From Halichoerus grypus (lineage: Eukaryota; Chordata; Mammalia; Carnivora; Phocidae): 64,000 bases of DNA. The position numbers and the translations under genes were made by a program. Shown here one piece after another: positions 11,455-21,588 of this stretch. The notes under the pieces were generated by a model. The model had not been told where the DNA came from. It saw only the letters and a list, made by a program, of their open reading frames with translations, and searched no databases. The stretch covers positions 80,316,484-80,380,483 of the forward strand of contig NC_135716.1 of the NCBI RefSeq assembly GCF_964656455.1, given 5' to 3'. The first letter of the stretch is position 1. Each line of letters opens with the position of its first letter.

Positions 11455-13440
11455 CTGATGTAGGGTATCTGTGAAAAATCTACAGCTAACATCATATTTA
11501 ATGGTGAAATATTGAACATATTCCCCCTAACACAAAGAACAATGCAAGGATTCCTACTTCTACCACTTCAACATTACAGTAAAAGTGGTAAAAGTAGAAA
11601 TCCTTGCTGTGTTTCTTGTGTTGGAGGGAATGTTCCTAATATTGCACCATAAAAAGGAAGATGAAGAAAGAAAAAGTCATAGAGATTGGAAAGAAAGAAG
11701 TAAAACTGCCTTTATTGGTAGGCAACATGACCATCAATGTAGAAAATCTTAAGTAATCTACAAAAAAAATCTCATAGAAGTAATATGTAGGTTTAGCATT
11801 ATAAACATATTAAATATCGCATTTATAGTAACATCAAAAATACTTATGAATACATGTAACAAAAATGCTCAGATGTGTACACTTAAAACCTCAAAATAAT
11901 GCTGAGAGAAATTAATGAAGACCTATATAAATGGAGAGGTATACCATGTTCATGGGTCAGAAAAATCAATACTGTTAAGATGTCAATCTTACCCAAATTT
12001 CTATATAGATATGATGCAATACCAATCAAAATCTCAGGAGGATTGTTTGGGTTTTTTTTTTTTTTTTTTTGGAACTTGACAACCTGATTCTAAAATTAAT
12101 ATGAAATGAAGAGGATGTTAATTAATCAAAACAATTTTGAAAAAGAACAACATTAAAAAATTTGCACTACCTGATTTCAAGACTCACTATAAAACTGTAG
12201 AAATCAACACAGTATGACGTTGGCATGAGGATAGACATAGTGATCAATGGAACAGAATAGATAGTTCAAAAGTAATCCCACACTTATATAACCATTTGAA
12301 AAAAATGCTAAGGTAATTCAATAGAAAAAGTCTTTTATATAAATTGGATATTCACATGAAAAATAATGAACATTAACCCCTAGCTCACACATATGCAAAA
12401 CTTAACTGAAGTGACCAGAGATCTAAGTGTAAGAAACAAATCATAAGCCAATGTAAAAACTATAAGAAAAAAATATTTGTGGCATTATAGTAGGCAAAAA
12501 ATTTTTAGATAGGACACAAAAAGCATAAATGATAAAATTAAAATTTGATGAATTGGATTTCATCAAAATTTAAAACTTTTGCTTCTCAAAATCCACCAGT
12601 ATGAGAATAAAAGAAAACTAATGGACTGGTATCTGATAAATGTATTCCATCCATAACGTATAAAGAACACTCAACTACACTCAAATTTAAAAAAAGAACA
12701 CTTACAACCCAATATTAAAAAAAAAATCATACAATGCACTAGTTAATAGGGAAATGCAAATTAAAACCACAATGAGGTAATACCATACACCCACTAGAAT
12801 GACTAAAATTAAGAAAACTGGCAATATTAAGTGCTGGTGAGGATTGAGAGCAAATGGTTTGAATGCAAAATGGTATGGCCACCATGGAAAACAGTTTAAT
12901 AGCTCCTTATATAGGTAAACCTATATTTATCATATGACCCAGTAGTAAACTTTTTCCCAGGCATTTACCCAAGAAAAATAAGTACATATGATCTCACAGA
13001 CTTGTGCTTGAATGTATATAGTAGCTTTATTAATAATAGACAAAAATTAGGTGTACATGTCCACCAACTGGTGAAGGGATGTGGTACATCCATATAATGA
13101 AAAAATGTTCAGCAATAAAATAAACAAGTGATACATGAAACAGAATGAATGAATCTCAAAAGCATTTATGCTAAGTGAAAGGAGCCAGATATAAAACGAT
13201 ATGATGACTTTTATATGACACCCTAGGGAAAACAAAGACAATATGACGATCAATGTTTGTCAGGGTGGTAGGGAAGTAGTTCACTGCCAAGGGGCAGAGA
13301 GGACTCTATGGCGTGACAGAACATTCTATAGCATGGTTATTGTAGATGGTCATATGAATATATCCATTTCATCAAATTATATACTTAAAATTGGTGACCC
13401 TTATTTTGTGTAAATTATATCTCCATAAAGCTTTTTAATA
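11455..13440 (+). mobile_element. L1 3' portion (ORF2 C-terminal part and 3' UTR), decayed
   Basis: Contiguous L1 landmarks: cagctaacatcatatttaatgg (11483), a region like ccatgttcatgggtcagaaa (11944), caataccaatcaaaatctcagg (12019), then ORF2 tail text such as aatgaggtaataccatac (12772) and a 3' UTR with catccatataatgaaaaaatg (13088). Many stops; no coding potential. Arm 11583-11650 is an inverted copy of 11501-11568. Confidence 0.8.
11501..11650. repeat. Inverted repeat (68-bp arms, 14-bp loop) inside L1
   Basis: 11501-11568 and the reverse complement of 11583-11650 align without gaps at 54 of 68 positions (counted by hand). Both arms resemble the same L1 ORF2 segment. Transcription would give a long hairpin. 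Confidence 0.85.
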
Positions 13441-13504
13441 GTTCTTTGGGATTTGAATGTTTATTATTATTACAGTGCTTGCTGAATTTTTTAAAATACT
13501 TGAA

Positions 13505-14035
13505 AATGATGGTGTATTTATTTTCTATTGCTGTGTTATAAATTATCACAAACTTAGTAGCTTAAAACCAAAATACAAAGTTCTGGCGGGCTCAACTGGG
13601 TTCTCAATTCCGGATCTCACAGGTCAGAATGAAAGTAGCCAGCGATCTGGAGGCTCCGGGGCATGGGGGATCTCCTTCCAGGCTCATTCAGGTTGTTGGC
13701 AGCATTAATTTCCTGGTGGTGTAGGACTCGGGTTCTCATTTCCCTGACTTGCAGCTCCCTGCATCTTGAAGCCAACAGTGGCCCGTGCAGCCCTTCCTGT
13801 GCTCTGAACCTCTCTGCCTTCTCCGTCAATTTCCTCTGCTGCTTTTAAAGGCTCATGTGGTTATATTGGACCTACCTGGTAATCCAAGATAACGTCGCTA
13901 CTTTAAGGTCAGCAGATTAGTAACCTTAATAACATCTCCAATACCCTCTTTGCCATCTAAGGTAACGTATTCTCAGTCCTGGGATTGAGATGTGAATCTT
14001 GGGGACCGAGATACTGCCCTCACAGACTACCACTG
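13505..14035 (-). mobile_element. MLT1-type (MaLR) solo LTR, antisense
   Basis: Starts ttattttctattgctgtgtt ... cttagtagcttaaaacc, the reverse complement of the LTR 3' end, and ends near ccctcacagactacc. The interior fits an MLT1 layout (ggtcagcagattagtaacctt region). Frames at 13457-13848 come from it. Confidence 0.6.
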
Positions 14036-14270
14036 ATAATGCTATCAGCTAACTAAGGAGCACTGTGCCAGACAGCAGGTTGCTTCAAAATCATCACTGC
14101 AGTTTATCTTCCCAGCTGCCTTACGAGGAGGGCACTATTTCTTTGGTCATTGTCCAGTGTGGCAAATGGGCATGAAAAGGTTTGAAAAGTGCCAGGATCA
14201 CTCACTAGTTAATGACAGGGCAGACCTTAGATTCAGATCTATCTGAGTCCCAAAGCACTAGGCTGACGGT
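14036..14270 (-). mobile_element. MIR SINE, antisense
   Basis: Reverse-complement MIR layout: gagcactgtgccagacagcag, then ttacgaggagggcactatt and a decayed core; edges approximate. Confidence 0.55.
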
Positions 14271-14764
14271 GGTTGTATTTTGGTCACTGTTATTCTTATC
14301 AGCTGATTTTATTTTAATACAAAGTAGCTATGGCCTCTCACCAGCCCCTCATCCAGAATTGCTTGCATGTTCACTTCACAATATGTTGCTCAGCTTGTAG
14401 TTATCTACCTTTTCAAGTATTTGAACCAGCAGCTGCATTTTCATTAAGTGGTCAGTGCCCTCATGCTCTATCTCCACATCCCAGCTGATGCTTGGTTCAT
14501 GATAAGGGCTTAATATGTGGCTGCTGACTGACTGAGCAAGTGAATAGCATGTAAGTACACACCCCTCTCCTGTCATCTTCTCCAAATGCTGACCATTTCT
14601 CTCTGCCTTTAAGACTACGAGAGAGAAGAATGAGAACATGTGCAAGCTAAAGGCATGCACTTGTAGCCCAGGACTGCTCCCTGACAGATGAATGGTGACA
14701 TCCTACCAGTGCATCTCTGGAAAGCATTGCTAAGATCTGCTATCTCTCTGTGCAACTCACTTCT

Positions 14765-14972
14765 TTTTCTTTTTTTCTTTTTTTTTTTTTTTAAGAGAGA
14801 GAGAGAGTCAGGAAGGGGCAGAGAGAGAGAGAGAATATTATGCAAGTTCCATAGCCAGTACAGAGCCTTACATGGCGCTTGATCTCACAACCCTGAGATG
14901 GTGACCTGAGCAGAAATCAAGAGTTGGAGGCCTAACCAACTGAGCCACCCAGACAACCCCCTTTTTTTTTTG
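14765..14972 (-). mobile_element. CAN SINE
   Basis: Antisense: T-rich tail complement at the left, GA-rich body, tRNA-derived head (ccaactgagccacccagac) at 14937-14955. The target-site duplication is imperfect: tctgtgcaactcacttct at 14747-14764 and tctgttctactcacttct at 14973-14990. A run of T at 14962-14971 lies between the head and the right duplication. Confidence 0.85.
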
Positions 14973-14990
14973 TCTGTTCTACTCACTTCT

Positions 14991-16174
14991 GAAAACAGCC
15001 CATGCTTTTATAATAATACAGGTCATATATCAACATCATATTTGAATGAATGAACAAATTGAGCCCTCCCCAACTCTAAATTTTAGGAAACATTGCCTGT
15101 ACTAGCATGTCCCAGAGAATGAATTTCTTTATGGAACCACACAGCTCAGAGTATAGTCTTCCCGGACTAGCACATACCCCACTTTACCAAGTGACTTTAC
15201 ACCAGGGATGGTCAGAACCCAGCAGGCAGCAAGTGGGTATAATTCATGAGTACCTAATGTGATGCACTTGACACATAGTGGGCACCCAAAATATTGATTA
15301 AATGAATGAATAAATCATTCAAGTGTGCCACATGGAAATGGATCCCAATGACTTTCCTAGAATTTGTATCTTAAAAAAAAAAAAAAGTCCTCCTCCCTGA
15401 AACAGAATGAGGCAATATCCACAAATATCAGGATAATAATGTTGGCCAAAGTCTTTCTACAATTTTGAGTGTGAAATTGCCTTTCTTGATTTGCTTGTGT
15501 TTCTAGTACTTCAAAGACAATGCCCTTTTGATGTTTCCAAATGTAACCCCATATTAAAGATTAGATCAGAGCAGGAAGGGTTTTCTTTAAACATAGTTGC
15601 AATTCTCAAGTGTTAAAGTGTGTCATGAGTGGCTTAATTGCCCATTAAAATATTAATTTTAATGGAAAAGCAGAAAATACATCACCACGGTTTTCTGTCA
15701 TCCCCAAGCAGTGAGAACTATAGCAGCGCCTGCTTGAGGCACAGCCTGTTCCAGGTCAGCCATCTGGTATGTTCCCCACCAACATGGGAGACAAGTTAAA
15801 AGAAAAATATCCCAAATTGCTTCCAATAGTAAACCACAAAACTAGAATGGGAATCACAGAGAATTTGAATGACTAAAGGATAATGTAGCCACTTTGAATT
15901 TGCAGATGAAATCTTGGCTTTGCTTAGTTAATTTGAAATATTGAGCAAACATAAAAAGACATCATGACACATTAGTTTGATATGGGATCACAGTTTTTTG
16001 TAGGTCAAAAAGAGTCAATTGCTGAAATTGTCATAAGGTTTAGCCTAGTGAAGAGGCTGTGAGAATAGATGGAAATCAAATTTTACTTTTGTTTTCAAGA
16101 ATCACAAAGCCAGAAGGATCCTTAGAGAAAATGAAGTCCAACTTTCTTATTTTAAAGCTTATGTTTATAGGATT
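14991..16174. other. Intergenic, little recognised
   Basis: A MIR 3'-end-like patch at about 15230-15330 (cacttgacacatagtgggcac). The rest, notably 15540-15960, is AT-rich unique-looking sequence with no repeat signature. Confidence 0.5.
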
Positions 16175-16700
16175 AGATATGCCTGAAAGTAATTGAAAAC
16201 CCCCAAATATCAATGGGATACATGAAATAGAAGCTTATTTTATTTTATTTTATTTTATGATTTTATTTATTTATTTTGAGAGAGAGACAAAGAGAGAGCA
16301 CAAGCAGGGGGGAGCGGCAGAGGGAGAGGGAGAAGCAGACTCCCCGCCGAGCAGGGAGCCCGATGCGAGGCTCGATCCCAGGACCCTAGGATCATGACCT
16401 GAGCCCAAGTCAGACGCTTAACCAACTGAGCCACCCAGGCACCCCAATAGAAGTTTATTTTACATTCCTGTCCAGGAGTGCCTACAATGTAAGAGATGAA
16501 GCCCCTTCTAGTTTGCCCCTCCACTCAGAATGACCCCACATTCCCAGTGGGGATCATTCATGATGGTCTAAGAGAGCTGCTCCAGACATCAAATACACAG
16601 GGGCTGGTCAGAGAAGAGGCTTACATAGCAGGCAGAGGCCAGATCTTGAACTGTGGAAACTGTGCTATATGGGCATGGACATTGTCTTACAGGCACTGAG
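16175..16700 (-). mobile_element. Old LTR-like repeat split by a CAN SINE
   Basis: The left part (16175-16242) and right part (16463-16700) join at the SINE target-site duplication. The text recalls an antisense LTR end (caaatatcaatgggatacatg). Family unresolved. Confidence 0.4.
16243..16445 (-). mobile_element. CAN SINE, young-looking
   Basis: Intact antisense copy: TTTTA-rich tail complement, GA body, gagcagggagcccgatgcg, and the head complement ending ccacccaggcacccc. The target-site duplication aatagaagcttatttta (16226-16242) / aatagaagtttatttta (16446-16462) differs at one base. Confidence 0.95.
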
Positions 16701-17666
16701 AAAGCATTTCAATATTAAGCAGAAGGCAGACATGGTTGGATTTGTATAAATCCTTCTGGCAGGCCTGTGGATGGCTTGGAGAAGTTCAGGATGGAAGACA
16801 GTGGGCTAACACAGGAGCTGGGTGAGAAAGGAGCAGATGGATGAGACAGGAGGTGTGCAGCGAGGCAGTGAGCACAACCTGCACTACCTGAGAAGGCCAA
16901 TAAAAAAGAAAGGAAGAAAGAGATGATGCAGGCCAACAGGATTGACTTCCTTCCAGCTGCAAACAAGTGTGTATGAGAACACGGGCAGCCTGTTCTGTGG
17001 GGTGTCTACAGAAGAAACAGGCTTCAGAGAAGAAAGGGGAAGAGAAGGCTCTGTGCACAGGTGATAGACCGTGTAAGGTAAACATTCACAATCAAAAAAG
17101 ATTTGTTAAGCAAATGTGTCAGAGAGATCTAGGCTAAGAAAGAGAGTATGATGGGGATAAAATTATTTGGAGATAGGCAATTCTGGGAGCTTCCTTTTCT
17201 CTGAATGATAAAGAACAATGGTGGAGAATGTGGGGGTGGAGAATGTGGTTCCAGGGCCTGGTCTCAAATATTTGGACTGGTCCAGATCATTTTCTGGTCA
17301 GCATCGGCTCACAGGGCCAGGCAGTGCCAGGCCTGGTCTGAGATGATAAGCTTGCCATGAGCTAAAGAGGGCCATGATTTGTTCCAGAATGCTACCTGAC
17401 ACTCTAGTCTCCCTTGGAACTACCTGGCCCTGTGGTGGTTATGCAAATAACATCACTGCCATTACCTAGCCCTGGGTACCCCATAACCCAGCAGTGAGTA
17501 AGAAGGAGCATGGCAGGTCCCATGGGATTTCTTGTTTGGCTCTACAAGGCCTAGAGAAACAACTTCCTTATTCAACCTGCTGACATTATAGCTGTTGCAA
17601 TGATTACTTATCATGTACCACATCTTAATTTACAACTTTATAAGTTACAGGTAAGGTGCAAGAATC
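16701..17666. other. Intergenic, nothing recognised
   Basis: Moderately GC-rich. Overlapping minus-strand frames at 16715-17085 share no start or splice logic and are not recognised. Confidence 0.5.
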
Positions 17667-17858
17667 CTGGGACGCCTGGATGGCTCAGTCAGTTAAGAAT
17701 CTACCTCCAGCTCAGGTCATGATCCCAGGATCCTGGGATCAAGTCCTGCATCAGGCTCCTTGCTCAGCAGGGAGCCTACTTCTCCCTCTGCCTGCTGCTC
17801 CCCCTGCTTGTGCTCTCTCTCTCCCTGACAAATAAATAAATAAAATCTTAAAGAAAAG
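17667..17858 (+). mobile_element. CAN SINE
   Basis: Head gacgcctggatggctcagtc at 17671, full body, caaataaataaataaaatc tail. Probable imperfect target-site duplication ggtgcaagaatc / gatgtaagaatc. Confidence 0.93.
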
Positions 17859-17869
17859 ATGTAAGAATC

Positions 17870-20239
17870 GTATCCTTAGTTAACCTTAGGCATTTGCATT
17901 ACCCACCAGTCACTTGATTATGTTTTTTTAAAAATGTTATCTAGGAATGTGTTAACACCAGTGAATACCAGTATATTTTGGGAAAAGCTTTTTTTTACTA
18001 TGCCTTCACAGGGGTTCTCCATGATGGGACGTTGCAGGGGAATTCAGGGCTCATCCCTGCTCAGGCAAATTCTCATACTCCCCACCCTTACTACAGACAT
18101 TAGAACATGGACTGTGTTGCCAAAGTTCAGAGATATAGACAGACAGATGATAGATACAGAAATCCAGAGACAAAAATAGTCATGAATGTAGGGAGAGAGA
18201 GAGAGAGAAAGAGATTATGTAATTTACAGTCTACTGTGGAGGAGAGATCAGAGAAAGAAAGCAATCACTCATTGTAGTAAGAGCTAGAAGGAAATGGTCC
18301 TGAAGCAGAGAATGAGGGTGGGGTAGAGAGGGATTCACTTTGCACAGGGAAGTCAAAAACTCTTCCAAGAGTTGCCCTTGGAGATGAGTGAGGAATGTGT
18401 AGAAGTCCTGGGGCAGACAGCCTAATGGCTGGAGATACCGAAGGCAGCAGGGAACACAAGATAGCGGCAAAGACAAGTGGCAAGAGAGAGCAGTGGAGAG
18501 TCAACCACCTAAACAGTTGGCTAAGAGCACCTCTGAATTTATCATCATTCTCTCCACCTAATAAAATTTGTAAAATTGAATTTAAATTATGTAGATAACT
18601 AACCTTTATATTTTCCTTGTATTAAAATAATTTCATAACAGATTTGTAATTTACTTGGAAATCAATTCAATGATGTCATTTCCTAAACAGTTTCCAAATG
18701 CCTCCATCATTAAAGGTCCACATGAAGTAAAAGACTTTCATCAATTCAAGGTTCAAGCTATTTATCATGGCAAAATTCCAGTTAATTGTGAGTCAAAGGG
18801 AAGACTGTTTTGCATGCAAAATTAAAGGAAACATTTATAGCACTGATAGTCACTTCAATGTACTTTTTTATTTATGAAAGTATCCATTGCAAAGTTGAAT
18901 TTTGGAAAGTTCTGTGATCATGTCATGCACAGTAAAATTTGTGTACAGTACAGATTAAACACAGTTTTTTTATTATTCTATTATTGATTGATTTGGTATG
19001 AGGTAACTGTTCAGGCTCAATTGCCTTACTCTGAAAATGCCCATGAGGGGGTAAGTGATCCTGTGTCTACTCAACACAAGCAACTAAAAATTACAAATAG
19101 GAATGTCAATTTGCTTTGAAGTGTGATTAACTGACCCTATCATGCTTACAGCTTGTTTCTAAAGTCTAAAAATATTAAGTTCAAAAACTTCACAAGAATG
19201 TAATGAATGCACTGAAGTTTTCCAATATGTTGACAAAACACTCCCCTAACAAATACCTTGTCCGCTGTCTTAGAGAAGTAAGTTTCTTCTTCTTTGGAAT
19301 GCATTTGGAAATTTTTCACTAGAAGAACAGCATGGAAGAAAGAACTTGGGGAAGGGGAGAAATGGGAGAAGAGTACCTCACAAAGTGTTCTCAGCAGGTT
19401 AAAGGATTTTTGCCTGGTAGAACAGATTTAACTCTTTTAATCTCAACCTTCTGTGGTATTGTCCTTACATCATTTTTTCTACTTTAAGGGAAGATGGCTG
19501 ATGAGTCCTAAGCCTAAGCTTGTGAAGTAAGAACTGATTAGCTCACCTGTAAATGCTCACCAACAAGCCCCCAGTGTATGATGTCTGTAAAAACACCTGG
19601 GCATGCCCATCAGTGTGCTCCCCGCTGGTGGAGACCTGCCCTCTAACAAGTGCCAGCAGGGCATCTGATCAGAACACTTAATACATGGTTTTTAACAGAC
19701 CAACCAGCACAAGACGGGTGGGGCCCATGGCTTGTCTTATTTACTACTGACAGCCAATCCTCTGGCTCCTTGTCTTTTAAAACGAGTCCTGTGACGATCT
19801 CTATAAATGAAATATTTGCTACAATACTGTCATCGAACAAAAGCCACTAGAGTTTCACAGGTGAGTGTAATTAGAATATGCTATTCCTTTCCATTTGTTC
19901 TCTACAATCTGATTAGACGTGTCACAGCTGCTAGACAAGAGGACATACAGGAATACTATGTAACCAGAGTAACTGTTGCAAACTCATAATCACTATCATT
20001 TCAATTTCATATTGGTTAACTGTTCTCAGAGAATTTGCTTTAGGATTACACAGTCCCTGCCTTCACCAATCATCCTTGACTCTGGTTTCAAACAGCATAC
20101 CAAACCTTCATTTGACAAACAAATGAAACAAGGAGAGAAAATCAGAGACCTTAATGCTAGAACTATTTCATTCTGGATTGTTACTCATGATTGGCAGAAT
20201 TTTTCTGCTTTTAGCCTAAAAATGACCGTATGTATACTA
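17870..20239. other. Intergenic, no repeats recognised
   Basis: About 2.4 kb largely free of recognisable repeats. The AT-rich part 18600-19330 and the stretch 19490-19990 might hold conserved non-coding sequence, but nothing in the window proves it. GA run at 18190-18215. Confidence 0.5.
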
Positions 20240-20256
20240 TGAAGTAATTTGTTTTC

Positions 20257-20449
20257 TTATTTATTTATTTATTTTTTATTTATTAAAGAGAGATTGAGCA
20301 CGAGTGGGGGCACGGGCAGAGGGAGAAGGACAAGCAGACTCCCTGCTGAGCCAGAAGCCGATGCAGGGCTCAATCCCAACACCCTGAGATCATGACTTGA
20401 CCTGAAACCAAGAGTTGGCCCTCAACTGACTGAGCCGCCTAGGCACCCC
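20257..20449 (-). mobile_element. CAN SINE
   Basis: Antisense: TTTAT-rich tail complement, body, head complement ending gccgcctaggcacccc. Target-site duplication tgaagtaatttgttttc (20240-20256) / tgaaataatttgttttc (20450-20466). Confidence 0.95.
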
Positions 20450-20466
20450 TGAAATAATTTGTTTTC

Positions 20467-21199
20467 AAAGGCATTTTCTCCACTGATGTAAAACAAGTAG
20501 ATAGACACACTGGAGAATACTGTAGGTTTTGTGCTCCTGGCTGAGCTAACCCATTTTATTGCTATCTTAATTCAAAGAGGGTGTCCCATATGTGGTTAAG
20601 AAAAGCAGAAAGTCCTCCTACATTAAAAGACACAGAACCCATCTTTCAAATAAGTAAAAGACCAATTTTACTGGGATATTTTTCAGAAAAGCAAGGCTGG
20701 ATAGTACCCCACAGACAAGTGGCAGTTGTCAACCTGTCTCTTTGGGAGGCTGTCTCTTCAACTAGCTTAACATTGCTGATGGCTTTTCCCAGATTCTACC
20801 GACAACCTCCACTTCCACTTCCAAGAATGAAGGAAGGTGAGGAGAACTATTCCAAGTTACTCTTGCTCCCAGTAGTATCTTGAAGATATCTTGTTCCAGG
20901 CTACCTCCAGGCATCATAGCAAAAACACTGACAACCAAAAGCGTGGCTTAGCTTTAAGGGCAAGTTCCTCACCCTCCTGCACCCCGCAAAACAACGTCGG
21001 GATAGCACACCTGCTAATTCTTGAAGCTCCTCCAAGTTCCCCCAGATCTCCCTGAAGATGTTAAGCCTCGCTTGGTGTAAAGCTCACCATCCAAAATATT
21101 CCTCACGCAGCATGCACAACATATTTTTAGACCTTCATTCACAGTGCAGTCCATCAAAGGGGCTGTGAACCCAAAACACAGCAACAAAATTAAAACTCC
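20467..21199. other. CLXN 5' flank, nothing recognised
   Basis: Unique-looking sequence. The 100-residue frame at 20581-20883 is not recognised. CpG density rises only after about 21200. Confidence 0.5.
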
Positions 21200-21300
21200 G
21201 ACCTCAGCAATTAGAACACAGTCGGCAACTACCCTGGCAGGGACCCTCCAAGTGGAACAGCGCACCCAGACCCAGGAGCCAATAGGTGGCTGGCCCAGGC

Positions 21301-21314
21301 GTTGCCATGGCCAC
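21301..21314 (+). promoter_or_regulatory. X-box-like (RFX) motif, distal copy
   Basis: GTTGCCATGGCCAC is two half-sites around a central AT; the left half GTTGCC is consensus and the right half GGCCAC is one base off RRNRAC. RFX factors bind X-boxes in ciliary gene promoters. A CCAAT box lies 18 bp upstream (21279-21283). Confidence 0.6.
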
Positions 21315-21380
21315 GTTGTGTGCTAGGGCCGCGCACGCACTCCGCGCGCGCCCAGAAGCCAATCCGCAGCCGGCCGAGGC

Positions 21381-21394
21381 GTTGCCATGGCCAC
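21381..21394 (+). promoter_or_regulatory. X-box-like (RFX) motif, proximal copy
   Basis: Identical 14-mer to the distal copy, 80 bp downstream and 137 bp before the start codon, with its own CCAAT box at 21359-21363. Proximity to the ATG makes this the likelier functional copy (inference). Confidence 0.6.
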
Positions 21395-21530
21395 TCTGTG
21401 AGTTAGGGCCGCGCGCGCGCGCCCCGGGTTGGGGAGAGCCGGCCCAGTTGCCCCAGGCCCAGGGCAAGCAAGGGTACCGTTAGCCGCGCGCCCCTAGACA
21501 CACGCCGCTGCCCAATTCCCGACCGCAGGC

Positions 21531-21588
21531 ATGAACCGCAAGAAGCTGCAGAAGTTGACGGACACCTTAGCTAAAAATTGCAAGCACT
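21531..21588 (+). CDS. CLXN: CLXN coding exon 1
   Basis: Encodes residues 1-19 and the first base of codon 20. It ends CACT followed by a consensus donor (gtaagt). It lies at the downstream edge of the CpG-rich region. The short basic N-terminus (MNRKK...) is typical of calaxin. Confidence 0.95.

Larger units (their letters stand above)
21272..21431 (+). repeat. 80-bp tandem duplication within the CLXN promoter
   Basis: Two adjacent units with an exact 80-bp period: unit 1 about 21272-21351 and unit 2 about 21352-21431. Shared landmarks are CCAAT at 21279 and 21359, ggcGTTGCCATGGCCAC at 21298 and 21378, and TAGGGCCGCGC near 21324 and 21404. The units differ by scattered substitutions and a more GC-rich 3' end in unit 2. 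It is an old duplication that keeps both sets of motifs. Confidence 0.85.

Noticed and set aside
19643..19850. Open frames on both strands over the same 200 bp
   Set aside because: No start context or recognisable domain; overlapping antisense frames of this size are common by chance.
21204..21467. Divergent (minus-strand) gene sharing the CLXN promoter
   Set aside because: The 87-residue frame is a by-product of GC richness. A divergent transcript is possible, but nothing in the sequence supports a coding exon.
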